DNA from: Ancylomarina euxina
GTDB taxonomy: Bacteria; Bacteroidota; Bacteroidia; Bacteroidales; Marinifilaceae
Reading direction: 5' to 3'
DNA: 64,000 nucleotides
Assembly: GCF_003863355.1 (NCBI RefSeq)
Contig: NZ_QQWG01000009.1
Location: forward strand, 109,460-173,459
Shown in pieces: positions 28,915-37,882 of the stretch. The notes beneath the pieces are model-generated. The model did no database searches, had not been told where the DNA came from, and was given only the letters and a program-made list of their open reading frames with translations. A program made the position numbers and the translations under genes. Each line of letters opens with the position of its first letter. Position 1 is the stretch's first letter.

Positions 28915-29157
28915 TTAATAGCCAATACCTGCAGCCATAATGTTGTTTGGGTCGAAAGCATGACAAGGTGTTACACCGTGAACCATATCACATTTAGGAC
29001 AATGTCCTTCGAATTCTTCCATGGTAAAAGGTTCTTTACAACCATGACATTCAATATCTAGTGGCATTGGCATCAACTGCTCTGCAAATCCCATCATTCT
29101 AACCTTATCAACTACTTGTTGACCATTTTCGAAACTTCCTGCGCATCCGTCATGCAT
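28915..29157 (-). CDS. Small zinc-ribbon-like protein of the SBP/GTPase/ABC cassette
   Basis: This 80-residue protein has two CxxC knuckles, CHGC (37-40) and CPKC (53-56), spaced as in zinc ribbons. Additional Cys5, His60, Cys65 and His66 could join a metal site. No signal peptide or membrane segment is visible, so it is probably cytoplasmic. It is the last gene of a four-gene minus-strand cassette and lies 53 bp after the ABC ATPase. I do not recognise a named family; its metal-binding look and position suggest a metal carrier or adaptor, which is inference. Confidence 0.8.
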   Translation of the reverse strand: MHDGCAGSFENGQQVVDKVRMMGFAEQLMPMPLDIECHGCKEPFTMEEFEGHCPKCDMVHGVTPCHAFDPNNIMAAGIGY

Positions 29158-29210
29158 AATATCTATATTTTAGTGTTAGTTCGTAATTCTATTTTTATTT
29201 AAAAGGTAAT

Positions 29211-30239
29211 CTAAAAACCAATATCTTCTTTTTTAATAATCTCACCTTGACGTAATCTGTTTCTCATTTTTTGAACAACAGAATCCATTCTTTCAAGATC
29301 ACTCAATAAGTTTTGTTCCTCATCACTAGTTTCAATCACTTTGTGAATTCCACCATTTTTAATAACGATACGTTTATCGCCCATAAGTGCCAAAATTGGA
29401 TCATGTGTTGCCATCAAAACAATCTTTTCTTCACCTACCAACAAATCCAAAGCTCGTTTTCTATCGATACCTGCATTCTCAATTTCATCAATTAAGACAA
29501 TAGGTGATTTACTAAGAATAGCCGTATCTGCAATCATTAATGCTCTTGACTGTCCCCCACTTAAACTTGTAATAGGAGTCGATAATTCAAACTTCTCTCC
29601 AGCCAAATCGTTTGCTTGTGCAAAAATTTTATTAATCACACTTTCGATATCCTCTACCAAACGAGACTGTGCATGTAACTCGATAAATTCATAAACCGTT
29701 AAGTCCATCACAAAGTTCATATTCTGTGACAATTGAGCAACCAACTTGTTACCCGAATTCAAACGCCATTTTGAATCGCCAGCTTCTCCATTGATAAGTA
29801 CTGAACGTGAAGTTGGCGTATCCCCCTGAGCAACCCATTCAATATCCGCCAATAAACGACTCTTACCTGAACCAGTAGGTCCTACAATACAAACAATTTC
29901 GCTCTTTTTAATTGTTAATTCACCAAACTGTTCAGCTTCACCAGACTTATTTGTTCCTGGTAATAATGTAATACTATGAACACCATCATCCTCATCTTCA
30001 CCTAAAAATGCGAGCATCTGATCGATATAAGTACACATTGATCCTAGAACCTGTGACTTATCCATAGCCCTATTTTCTTGCTCTTCCTCTTCATCTAGGA
30101 AATCCAGGTAATTGACCAGTTTAATATCTAAATTCCCATTCAATTCCAATGTGTGCTCTTCGAAAAAACCAGGTAAAAAAGGATATTTCTCAAATAAATC
30201 GGTAAGAGTTTTGCTCTGTATATCGTTAATTGTAATCAT
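29211..30239 (-). CDS. Stand-alone ABC-type ATPase with N-terminal helical (DUF1858-like) domain
   Basis: Every ABC ATPase motif is present: Walker A GPTGSGKS (120-127), signature SLSGGQ (225-230), Walker B ending IDE (Glu252) and H-loop His279 in MATHD. Residues 1-45 (ITINDIQSKTLTDLFEKYP) resemble the DUF1858-type helical domain and the start of the SBP-like protein in the same cassette. Residues 46-90 are very acidic. There is no permease gene here, so it may act as a soluble mechanical ATPase, as component A2 of methyl-CoM reductase activation does, rather than in transport. It lies third in the cassette, 39 bp after the GTPase. Function unknown. Confidence 0.85.
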   Translation of the reverse strand: MITINDIQSKTLTDLFEKYPFLPGFFEEHTLELNGNLDIKLVNYLDFLDEEEEQENRAMDKSQVLGSMCTYIDQMLAFLGEDEDDGVHSITLLPGTNKSGEAEQFGELTIKKSEIVCIVGPTGSGKSRLLADIEWVAQGDTPTSRSVLINGEAGDSKWRLNSGNKLVAQLSQNMNFVMDLTVYEFIELHAQSRLVEDIESVINKIFAQANDLAGEKFELSTPITSLSGGQSRALMIADTAILSKSPIVLIDEIENAGIDRKRALDLLVGEEKIVLMATHDPILALMGDKRIVIKNGGIHKVIETSDEEQNLLSDLERMDSVVQKMRNRLRQGEIIKKEDIGF

Positions 30240-30278
30240 CTTCTAAATCTAAATTGATTAATCGTAATTGTCAATAAT

Positions 30279-30977
30279 CTACTTCTTATCACCTAAGTCA
30301 ATTTTTCGAACATTACCCATTTGATAAGATTCTCCTATTCGGGTTTCACCCAAACAATATGAACAAAGAGCAGATGGCATTGAGAATCTCAATTTTTCTC
30401 CAACAAGTGTTTTAACTTCAACTTTATCATCATATAAAAGAGTACTTAACTCGTATGCACCTTGTCCTGTTAATCCATTCACGTGCATTATAGTAGCACC
30501 TGGATTCACCGTATTTACTCTTGAAGCAAATACCTCACGTTCAGCTTGAGAAACAATATCACCTTTTGTGATGATTACAATGTCAGCTGTTTTAAGCATT
30601 GGTCCAATCTTCTTTGGTGTATTAATACCACTCAAATTATCGATAACACACACGGCAGTTACAGTCTTAATATATGGAGAGCAACGGTTACACAATCCAG
30701 CACTCTCTGTAATCAAAAGATCCAAACCTTCTTTCAAACCCCACTGAGTCACCTCTTCGATATTACTCACGAAATAATGGTCAGGGCAAAGTGAACCGGA
30801 AAGCCCTTTTTTCACTTTTACGCCTGCTTTTTCATAAAGGATGTCATCATCAGTATACAAACAATCGAATTTTACAACACCAACTTTTAAACCACGCTTT
30901 TGAACGGAGTCAATTGTCTTTAAAATAACGGCTGTTTTCCCTGATGAAGGAGGTCCTGATACAGTAACTAGATTCAT
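30279..30977 (-). CDS. HypB/UreG/CobW-like GTP-binding protein with cysteine pairs
   Basis: This 232-residue P-loop protein belongs to the SIMIBI class that includes nickel and cobalt metallochaperone GTPases. Walker A is GPPSSGKT (8-15) and the G4-like base motif is TKGD (137-140). Cys64, the pair CNRC (96-99, in ESAGLCNRCSPY) and CSYC (205-208) could bind metal or an Fe-S cluster; HypB and UreG also place cysteines after the switch region. No hydrogenase or urease genes are nearby. It lies second in the cassette between the SBP-like protein and the ABC ATPase. Specific metal and client are unknown. Confidence 0.85.
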   Translation of the reverse strand: MNLVTVSGPPSSGKTAVILKTIDSVQKRGLKVGVVKFDCLYTDDDILYEKAGVKVKKGLSGSLCPDHYFVSNIEEVTQWGLKEGLDLLITESAGLCNRCSPYIKTVTAVCVIDNLSGINTPKKIGPMLKTADIVIITKGDIVSQAEREVFASRVNTVNPGATIMHVNGLTGQGAYELSTLLYDDKVEVKTLVGEKLRFSMPSALCSYCLGETRIGESYQMGNVRKIDLGDKK

Positions 30978-31035
30978 ATCTTAAGGTTATATCTGTTAAA
31001 ATTATGAGTTAATACAAGCTTGATAGCTTGCTAAA

Positions 31036-32322
31036 TTAAGATTGTGGCGTAAAACTTAAAGGGCCTATATTTTTAAAGCTGTTATCCTTTATTGCTTTAT
31101 TGAATATACCTTCACACTTAACGATTAACTCTCCAATATTGTTTGAGTTGATATAATCCCAACCCAACCACATAAATTTATTTTCCTTTGGAAGTCTATT
31201 ATCAACTTCAGGATTTATACTTGGGAACAGTCCTTGATGTGAAAGAATTTCACCAACAGCTTTTGAAGCAAAGAAATCAATCACATCCTGAGTTTTCTCC
31301 AATTTATCTTTTTTAGTTAACATGAAAATAGGACTAATAATAGCACCATCCTCAGGCCAAACTGCAAGCATACTTCCACCCTCTTTTATCATCTTGGTAA
31401 AGAAATAAGGCATGATGGTTATTGCTGGACGATTTTTCTTTTTGGTATGCGATTTCACCATTTGAGATGGGTGCATACTTTCCAATAAACATTCTCCTAA
31501 ACCTTTCACACCCTCTTCACCATAAGCTTTATAGATGTGAAGTAACATAGAGTTGAACAAGTCGAAATCACTAATTGGAAGACTCACACTATTTTTAAAT
31601 TCAGGCTTGAATAAATCAGCCCAAGTGCGTGGCACTGCTCTATCACCTAATTCATCAGTATTTACAAGGAATACGGCTGGCACAACACCAATCATAGAGT
31701 AATGTCCTTCAGGATCTTTCAAGCAGATATCTTCATTGTCAAAATCCTTATTCAAACGATCGAATCCTGTACTGTCAGCAAATACACCACGCTTTTTGAA
31801 TTTCCCCATCAACTTTTCGTCAAAGAATAAATCGAATCCCGCAGAAATAAAGATATCAGCTAACTTATCTGGATTATCTTCATTAATCACATCACCCATT
31901 AACCAATCAAGTCCCATTGAAGCAGCCTTTAGATCATATACGATTTCACGATTATTCTCTTTCTTATATTCTTCAATAAAAGCATCAATACCTTCAACCA
32001 AGGGCACACGAACTGGACAAGGTAATAATCCTTGAACATGAATGGCATCAACGTCCGTACTAGTAGGTTTCTGGTTTAGATCTGCATCAACCTGATTTCT
32101 TGTCAAATCAATACCCTCAACTAACAAAGAAGCAAAAGCGTCAACATTTAACTTTTTCATCTTCAAAGCCATCTCCAAGCTTAAAGATTTACCGAAAAGT
32201 TCTATTTTCTTAGGATCTTCGAGCTGTTTGAATCCATTTGAAACAAAAATCTTAATTGTTTCAGGGAAACGTGTACAAATATCTAGTAAACTATCGGTAT
32301 TCTTAAAATATTGATTCTCCAT
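31036..32322 (-). CDS. Cytoplasmic homologue of iron-type ABC solute-binding proteins with N-terminal DUF1858-like domain
   Basis: Residues about 95-428 have the fold signature of periplasmic ferric-type binding proteins (PRTWADLFKPEFKNSVSLP near 225). The chain starts MENQYFKNTDSLLDICTRFP with no signal peptide, so the protein should stay in the cytoplasm, which is highly unusual for this fold. Residues 1-75 form a helical domain similar to DUF1858/ScdA-N types. LLPCPVRVPL (99-108) marks the start of the binding domain with Cys102. It is the first gene of the cassette, with a palindromic operator just upstream. A cluster- or metal-handling role is inferred only from partners. Confidence 0.82.
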   Translation of the reverse strand: MENQYFKNTDSLLDICTRFPETIKIFVSNGFKQLEDPKKIELFGKSLSLEMALKMKKLNVDAFASLLVEGIDLTRNQVDADLNQKPTSTDVDAIHVQGLLPCPVRVPLVEGIDAFIEEYKKENNREIVYDLKAASMGLDWLMGDVINEDNPDKLADIFISAGFDLFFDEKLMGKFKKRGVFADSTGFDRLNKDFDNEDICLKDPEGHYSMIGVVPAVFLVNTDELGDRAVPRTWADLFKPEFKNSVSLPISDFDLFNSMLLHIYKAYGEEGVKGLGECLLESMHPSQMVKSHTKKKNRPAITIMPYFFTKMIKEGGSMLAVWPEDGAIISPIFMLTKKDKLEKTQDVIDFFASKAVGEILSHQGLFPSINPEVDNRLPKENKFMWLGWDYINSNNIGELIVKCEGIFNKAIKDNSFKNIGPLSFTPQS

Positions 32323-32352
32323 ATCAGTGAGCTTTTATTTAATTTTCTATTG

Positions 32353-32360
32353 CAAATGTA
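32353..32360 (-). promoter_or_regulatory. Promoter -7 box of the SBP/GTPase/ABC cassette
   Basis: Minus-strand TACATTTG is an exact match to TAnnTTTG, 31 bp upstream of the first gene. It has no -33 TTTG at the usual distance; a palindrome occupies the upstream side instead. Confidence 0.7.
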
Positions 32361-32381
32361 CGCTTGAGTCAAGTTTTAAAA

Positions 32382-32397
32382 TGTAACCAATGTTACA
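32382..32397. promoter_or_regulatory. Palindromic operator TGTAAC-N4-GTTACA, Crp/Fnr-like
   Basis: This is a perfect 6-bp inverted repeat with a 4-bp centre. Assuming transcription starts about 5 nt after the -7 box, the centre lies near -41.5, the class II activator position for Crp/Fnr-family proteins. The regulator is not in the window. Confidence 0.65.
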
Positions 32398-32595
32398 CTA
32401 AACGTTTTTTTTCTAAAAAACAATCAACTACTCTCATTTCCATTTCTTTTAAGTCTTCTATTAACTAATGATAAATAACCACATAAGCCTGACGAACACG
32501 TTTTTTACTTAGATAAAGGCTAATTATTTTGTATCTTTAGAGCAACTATATATATCATAGTCAGATTTCATTGGTCAAAATAAATTCAATTACTT

Positions 32596-34872
32596 ATGAG
32601 GTCAACAGCAAACATAGCGATCAGAATACTGAGTATCACACTATTACTCAGTATCTTTTCGCATGTTTACTCGCAAGATCCGGTTGTGGCATTCATCAAT
32701 AATTCGAATAAGACCCTTTGCCCCTTAAACAATGGAATTATCACTTCTCTACAAACTTCATCTTTAGAAATATCAGGTCCTACTGATAAAACTTGGTTTG
32801 CCTCATATTCTGTAAATGGAGGACCTGCTGAGAATATGAATGGAAGCATGGGCATAAACACAGACACATTCGATTTTGAGATTAGTTTTAGAAATGATAG
32901 CCAAAAACTAAAGACCTTCAGTATAACTATTGAAAAGGCATGGTTGGAAGATGGAACTCAACTTGACATTTCAACTGATGATCGAACAAGAGATATAACG
33001 GTCTATCCTTTAACCATCCCCAGTGTACAAGCCTATGAGAGTAAAATCAAAACAAGTTCTGAATATGATTACACGGTCATAATCGGAATGAACTCCACGT
33101 ATACTGGAGAACTACCAGCCGGAGCAAATCAGATAAATTATCAAACCGAAATTATTGATGCCTACAAGTACATCAATTTTAGAGTAAAGTGGCAGGCAGA
33201 AGCTGGGATTACGACTTTCAAATCGATTGAAAAGACTGGTTTTGGTTGTAATAGCGATACAATCTATAGTGATATTGAGCTTAAAAGTGAATTTAGTCTT
33301 GATTTAGGCGAGGATAAAAACATCTGTTCAGGTGATGCCATTACTATAAGCCCAACTATCAATCTTAAATCAGACTATTCCTACCTTTGGGAAACGGGTG
33401 AAACAACCGAAACCATTGAAGTTAATCAATCAGGAGAATACGAATTAACCGTTACCGATCTTAAGGACAATCAAAAAATAACTGATCAAATTATAGTTAC
33501 AGTCCATAATGCACCAGAAATAGATATTGCTGACATTATTATGATGGATGGTGCTCCAATTCAAGTCAACATTCAAAAGGAAGGATGCACTTACCTTTGG
33601 TCAACAGGAGAAACAACAAGTGAAATTGAAATTGCAAGCCCTGGCGATTATTCAGTTATGATTACTTCTGAATATGGATGTAGCAATTCTAAATCATTCA
33701 CGGTTAAAGATCAGTCTTCGTTTTTCACCCTAAGTCTACCGAATATTATACATATGTGCGCTCAAGAAACAATGACTTTGAGCCCTTATATGGATATTAA
33801 TCAAACCTACACCTATTTATGGAGCACAGGTTCAACTAAAAGAGAAATAGAGATCAGTAGTGAAGGTATATATACACTCACTGCTACTGACCCCAATGGA
33901 TACTCTCAAACAGCCAGTTCTCAAATTTATTACCATTCAAAACCCATAGTTGATTTAGGAGTTGATTTCATTCTTTGGGATGGAGAATCAAAACAACTCG
34001 ATGCTCAAAATGCAGGTGCAAGTTACAGGTGGAATACACTTGAAACAAGTCAGGTAATCACGGTGAACTCTGGAGGTGATTTTTGGGTAAACGTTATAGA
34101 TGAATACGGTTGTGCGAATGCTGATACCATTTTTGTTGACTATCGGGATGGAGAAAAGTTTAGAGTAGAATTGGGAGAAGACAAATCGATTTGCCAGGGA
34201 GACTCGATTCTGATTATTCCTGAGATAATTGGTCATCCTATAGCTCCTTTGATCTATAATTGGATCGATCTAAATCATACTGAAGCTGAAATTTATTTGA
34301 AAGAAGATGGTGATTACACATTAGAAGTAACAGATAACTTAGGTAATACTGAAAGTGCTCAAATTCATATCACAATTCTACCACTTCCTATCGTAAATCT
34401 AGGCGAAGACATTATTGATTCTCCAAATCTCGAACAAGAGTTAATAGCTAATGTTGATAAGGTAAGCTACAACTGGTCTACTGGTGAAATCACAAAATCG
34501 ATTACCATAGAAAAGACAGGTACATACTGGTTAGAAGTTATTGATGAAGCTCAATGTTCTGCACGCGACTCCATTTATGTGAAATTCTTAAACGATTACC
34601 CCTTTGTTGGCTTACCCAAAGCATTCTCTCCCAATGGAGATAGCCATAATGATTTGCTTTTTGTACGCGGCACTGATATCAATAAAATCAAGCTCACGAT
34701 ATACAATCGAAGTGGTAAAAAAGTGTTTGAAACATCTGATGTTAATCAGGGATGGGATGGGACTCACAATGGTCATTTTCAAGACATGGATAGCTACTAT
34801 TACAATTTAGATATCACCTACACCAATGGTGTTATTAGAACAAAGACTGGTAAATTTGCTCTTCTTAAATAA
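32596..34872 (+). CDS. Secreted Ig-like repeat protein with gliding-motility-type (type B) T9SS C-terminal domain
   Basis: This 758-residue protein has an N-terminal signal ending near residue 27 (SHVYSQ). Six degenerate repeats of about 90-100 residues follow, each with a core like YLWSTGETT...I.V...GDY.L.VTD..GC. The final 85 residues are the type B/CHU_C sorting domain: GLPKAFSPNGDSHNDLLFV, then IYNRSGKKVFET and W-D-G-T, ending in GKFALLK. It should be exported by the T9SS, and type B cargo is often surface-attached or secreted with help from a PorP/SprF-like partner, which is not adjacent here. The preceding gene is divergent, so it is probably monocistronic. Adhesin or matrix role is inference. 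Confidence 0.88.
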   Translation: MRSTANIAIRILSITLLLSIFSHVYSQDPVVAFINNSNKTLCPLNNGIITSLQTSSLEISGPTDKTWFASYSVNGGPAENMNGSMGINTDTFDFEISFRNDSQKLKTFSITIEKAWLEDGTQLDISTDDRTRDITVYPLTIPSVQAYESKIKTSSEYDYTVIIGMNSTYTGELPAGANQINYQTEIIDAYKYINFRVKWQAEAGITTFKSIEKTGFGCNSDTIYSDIELKSEFSLDLGEDKNICSGDAITISPTINLKSDYSYLWETGETTETIEVNQSGEYELTVTDLKDNQKITDQIIVTVHNAPEIDIADIIMMDGAPIQVNIQKEGCTYLWSTGETTSEIEIASPGDYSVMITSEYGCSNSKSFTVKDQSSFFTLSLPNIIHMCAQETMTLSPYMDINQTYTYLWSTGSTKREIEISSEGIYTLTATDPNGYSQTASSQIYYHSKPIVDLGVDFILWDGESKQLDAQNAGASYRWNTLETSQVITVNSGGDFWVNVIDEYGCANADTIFVDYRDGEKFRVELGEDKSICQGDSILIIPEIIGHPIAPLIYNWIDLNHTEAEIYLKEDGDYTLEVTDNLGNTESAQIHITILPLPIVNLGEDIIDSPNLEQELIANVDKVSYNWSTGEITKSITIEKTGTYWLEVIDEAQCSARDSIYVKFLNDYPFVGLPKAFSPNGDSHNDLLFVRGTDINKIKLTIYNRSGKKVFETSDVNQGWDGTHNGHFQDMDSYYYNLDITYTNGVIRTKTGKFALLK

Positions 34873-35127
34873 TTACCACCCATATTAGAATAATATTTCA
34901 CTCTTATATTTCTTCCCTTTACCGATTATTTGCATTGGAATTTTCCATAGTAAAACAATTCGTTGAATTCGATATTTTCTGGAGACATCTTCCTATTATC
35001 GATCTTATTCCTAATGTACTTGTACATCTAGGTATTGGAATTAGATTAACGATCATAGCAGTTCTCAGTTTCCGTAAATCCATTCTTTAAATGATGTAAG
35101 TTCAAGCTTTAAGTTAGATCAAAAACA
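34873..35127. other. Intergenic region with a possible gene remnant
   Basis: On the plus strand a frame of about 65 codons without ATG stays open to a TAA near 35089 and includes FVEFDIFWRHLPIIDLIPNV. I cannot match it to a family; it may be decay or chance. Confidence 0.3.
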
Positions 35128-35157
35128 AAGGCTGTTGGATCACTCCAACAGCCTTCA
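35120..35157 (-). terminator. Terminator of the S46 peptidase gene
   Basis: AAGGCTGTTGGA-tcac-TCCAACAGCCTT, a 12-bp perfect stem, is followed on the minus strand by a T-rich stretch, 22 bp past the stop. Confidence 0.85.
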
Positions 35158-35176
35158 TTATAAATTCAAATTGGGA

Positions 35177-37357
35177 TTACTCCACAATATTCATTTCGTC
35201 AAGTAAATACCCTGCACCTGCAAATTTATCAACGATAAATAACACGTAACGAATATCCAATGATACGTTTCTACAGATTGTAGCATCATACATTAAATCA
35301 GACATCACACCTTCCCATGCACGATCAAAGTTCAATCCGATTAACTCACCATTTGCATTCAATACTGGAGAACCAGAGTTACCACCTGTAGTATGATTCG
35401 TTGCTGCAAAACAAACATTCATTTGTCCATTTTGTCCATAACGACCATAATCTTTAGTCGCATACAAATCTCTTAACTTTTGAGGCACATCGTAATCGAA
35501 GATGTTTGGATTATCCTTCTCAATAATACCTTCAAGAGTTGTATAGTGATCGTAATTTACTGCATTGCGAGCCTTGTAACCTGCAACTTTACCAAAGTGA
35601 ACTCGGAAAGTTGAGTTAGCATCAGCGTAGAAAACCTTATCCGACTCCATAGCCATTAAACCAGCCAAATAAGTACGTTGCAATTTATTCACCTTATTCG
35701 ATAACTCAGAATACTTAGGACTAATTATAAGCTTATATAGATCATCAATACTCATTGCTAAAACATAAGCAGGATCTTTTGCAATTTTCTTCGCATTCGA
35801 TGGCTTGTAATTAGCCAATAGATTCTCAAGTTGGTCTTGATTTGCCAATACTGACTTAGCCATTGCTTTTTTCGCGTAAGCTTTAAAGTCGCCTTTATAT
35901 TTTTTAGCGATTACCTTCAACTCTTCTGGTAAAAATTTAGCTTCAACATTATCATGATACATGCCCATCATTGCTTCCAATAACTTCTGATCGGTTGACT
36001 GATTGTAGTTCTTATAAAAAGCAGCAGCTTTCTTTTGCAAGCCTTTTACCTCTTTTGCAATTGCTTCAGTTTCTTTCTTATCCAAAGAAACAAGCTTTTT
36101 GAAGTCACCTGCAAATTTCACAACTTCTGATCCTGAGAAGCCAGCTTCAAGAGCATAATCACGAGCCAAGCTATATGGTGTCATTTCTTCGTAGATACCT
36201 TTCATCTCAGCAAGAATTCCAGCATATTTAGCTTTCAACTGAGCATCTGAATTAGCCCAGGCTTCAAATCTCGCTTCAAGTTCCTTTTTCTTAGCGATAG
36301 CACTCAAACGGTTCAAACCTGTGATTTCTCCTTGCCATCTTTTCCACGAGTTAGCAACACCTGCATATTTCGCAGAGTACTGGATTCTCACCATTGGTGA
36401 AGCATCCATATCAGCACGCATTAAGTCAAGCTTCTTCGTTCTCAACTTAATTTTATGAGGGTTATCGACCTGAGTCATCAATTCCAGAGCATAAGATGTC
36501 AAATACTCAGTTGTTGTTCCAGGGTAACCAAATACCATTGTGAAATCACCTTCATCCACACCTTTCAAAGAAATTTTGAAAGAAGTTTTAGGCTTCATAG
36601 GCACATTTTCTTTCGAGAAAGAAGCTGGCTTATTATCCTTATTGGCATAAATTCTGAACATCGAGAAGTCACCAGTATGACGAGGCCACATCCAGTTGTC
36701 AGTATCACCACCAAATTTTCCAATAGCTGATGGAGGTGCACCTACTAGACGAACATCCTTGAATATCTCGTAAACCGAAAGGAAGAATTGGTTCCCTGCA
36801 AAATAAGCTTTTACATTAGCACGGTACTCTGAATCTTTCTCGGTATCCACTTCAATTTGCTTGATATTTTTTTTGATTATTTTAGTGCGTTCTTCCTCAT
36901 TCGTGTCATCATTCACACCGTTTAGAACTTCAGCCGTTACATCAGCCATACGAACTAGAAAAGAAGCAGTAATACCTTCATTTACCAACTCTTCGCCTTT
37001 GTTCATTGCCCAAAACCCATCTTTCAGATAGTCGTTCTCTAATGTTGAGTGAGCCTGAATAGCACCATATCCACAGTGATGATTGGTTACAATAAGACCT
37101 TGATCTGAAATCAATTCTCCAGTACAGAAATGACTAAATGGTCTACCTTCACGTCCAAGTCCTATTACAGCATCTTTCAAGCAAGCCTGATTAACGTCAT
37201 AAATATCCTCAGCAGTCAACTTAAATCCAGCCTTCTGCATATCTTCAATATTGTACTTTTTCAGAAGCATAGGAATCCACATTCCCTCATCTGCTTTTAC
37301 CTGATTACCAACTAATAATAGTACGGCCGTCAGGAATAGTGTCATTTTTTTTAACAT
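35177..37357 (-). CDS. S46 family dipeptidyl-peptidase, DPP11-type
   Basis: This periplasmic serine peptidase removes dipeptides from peptide N-termini and feeds amino acid fermentation. It has a signal peptide (cleavage after about residue 22, QVKA-D). Triad residues are visible: His94 in TNHHCGYG, Asp in RHTGDFSMF (near 230), and Ser661 in GNSGSPV. Arg679, 18 residues after the serine (LNFDRAWEG), matches the Arg673 that gives P. gingivalis DPP11 its Asp/Glu preference, where DPP7 has Gly. Full length is 726, normal for the family. It has its own terminator; four-helix-bundle gene copies lie upstream. Confidence 0.92.
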   Translation of the reverse strand: MLKKMTLFLTAVLLLVGNQVKADEGMWIPMLLKKYNIEDMQKAGFKLTAEDIYDVNQACLKDAVIGLGREGRPFSHFCTGELISDQGLIVTNHHCGYGAIQAHSTLENDYLKDGFWAMNKGEELVNEGITASFLVRMADVTAEVLNGVNDDTNEEERTKIIKKNIKQIEVDTEKDSEYRANVKAYFAGNQFFLSVYEIFKDVRLVGAPPSAIGKFGGDTDNWMWPRHTGDFSMFRIYANKDNKPASFSKENVPMKPKTSFKISLKGVDEGDFTMVFGYPGTTTEYLTSYALELMTQVDNPHKIKLRTKKLDLMRADMDASPMVRIQYSAKYAGVANSWKRWQGEITGLNRLSAIAKKKELEARFEAWANSDAQLKAKYAGILAEMKGIYEEMTPYSLARDYALEAGFSGSEVVKFAGDFKKLVSLDKKETEAIAKEVKGLQKKAAAFYKNYNQSTDQKLLEAMMGMYHDNVEAKFLPEELKVIAKKYKGDFKAYAKKAMAKSVLANQDQLENLLANYKPSNAKKIAKDPAYVLAMSIDDLYKLIISPKYSELSNKVNKLQRTYLAGLMAMESDKVFYADANSTFRVHFGKVAGYKARNAVNYDHYTTLEGIIEKDNPNIFDYDVPQKLRDLYATKDYGRYGQNGQMNVCFAATNHTTGGNSGSPVLNANGELIGLNFDRAWEGVMSDLMYDATICRNVSLDIRYVLFIVDKFAGAGYLLDEMNIVE

Positions 37358-37422
37358 GGTTTGTTGTGAGTTTGTTTGTAATTATTAATTATCAGTTATG
37401 AATGATGAATTAACTTCGCCAT

Positions 37423-37788
37423 CTAACCTTTAATTCCTTTATTATTCTTTGTTGTTAATATGATACTTCGAATAATTTTCAATAATTCGGTTGCATCTGA
37501 TTCTAAAGAATTAAATTCCTCTCTTGTGATATAATCTGTCTCTTTAAGTAACTCTAACCAATACAAAGTTTCATCAGCTTCTTTTTGAGATATAGCAAGT
37601 TTATGAATGAAATCGGCTTTGCTTTCTGCATTTTGACTTTCTCGTACATTAGCACCAATCGAAGTCCCAGAACACAAAAGCTGTTTACTTAATATGTACT
37701 CTTTCTTTTCACTTTTAAGATACTTATAAAGCATTACGACCCTTACTGCAAACCTAAACGACTTTTCTTTGATTACCTTTCCATTCAT
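37423..37788 (-). CDS. Four-helix-bundle protein (23S rRNA intervening-sequence protein family), copy A
   Basis: This 121-residue protein belongs to the family of small four-helix-bundle proteins first seen inside 23S rRNA intervening sequences and related to Avd of diversity-generating retroelements. The diagnostic core SGTSIGANVRESQNAESKAD (residues about 40-59) is complete. It is strongly similar to copy B 0.7 kb upstream. AT-rich repeats (TAACTCCTAATTC-type and TTATGAATGATGAATTA) flank it on both sides, and it interrupts an otherwise housekeeping gene run. No RNA gene is nearby. The function of stand-alone members is unknown. Confidence 0.9.
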   Translation of the reverse strand: MNGKVIKEKSFRFAVRVVMLYKYLKSEKKEYILSKQLLCSGTSIGANVRESQNAESKADFIHKLAISQKEADETLYWLELLKETDYITREEFNSLESDATELLKIIRSIILTTKNNKGIKG

Positions 37789-37792
37789 AATT

Positions 37793-37882
37793 TATAACTC
37801 CTAATTCCTAATTAAAATCAATCGTAATTATTAATTTCTTATTAAAAACAGTCATAATTCATAACTCCTAATTCATAATTAG
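37793..37882. repeat. AT-rich direct repeats between maf and four-helix-bundle copy A
   Basis: ATAACTCCTAATTCCTAATTA at about 37794-37814 recurs as ATAACTCCTAATTCATAATTA at about 37861-37881. Related TTATGAAT/ATTCATAA words occur at 37383-37411, 38465-38490 and 38868-38884, at the edges of both four-helix-bundle genes. Confidence 0.65.

Noticed and set aside
30279..30977. HypB or UreG proper
   Set aside because: No hydrogenase or urease genes nearby, and the cysteine pairs are placed differently; only family-level similarity is claimed.
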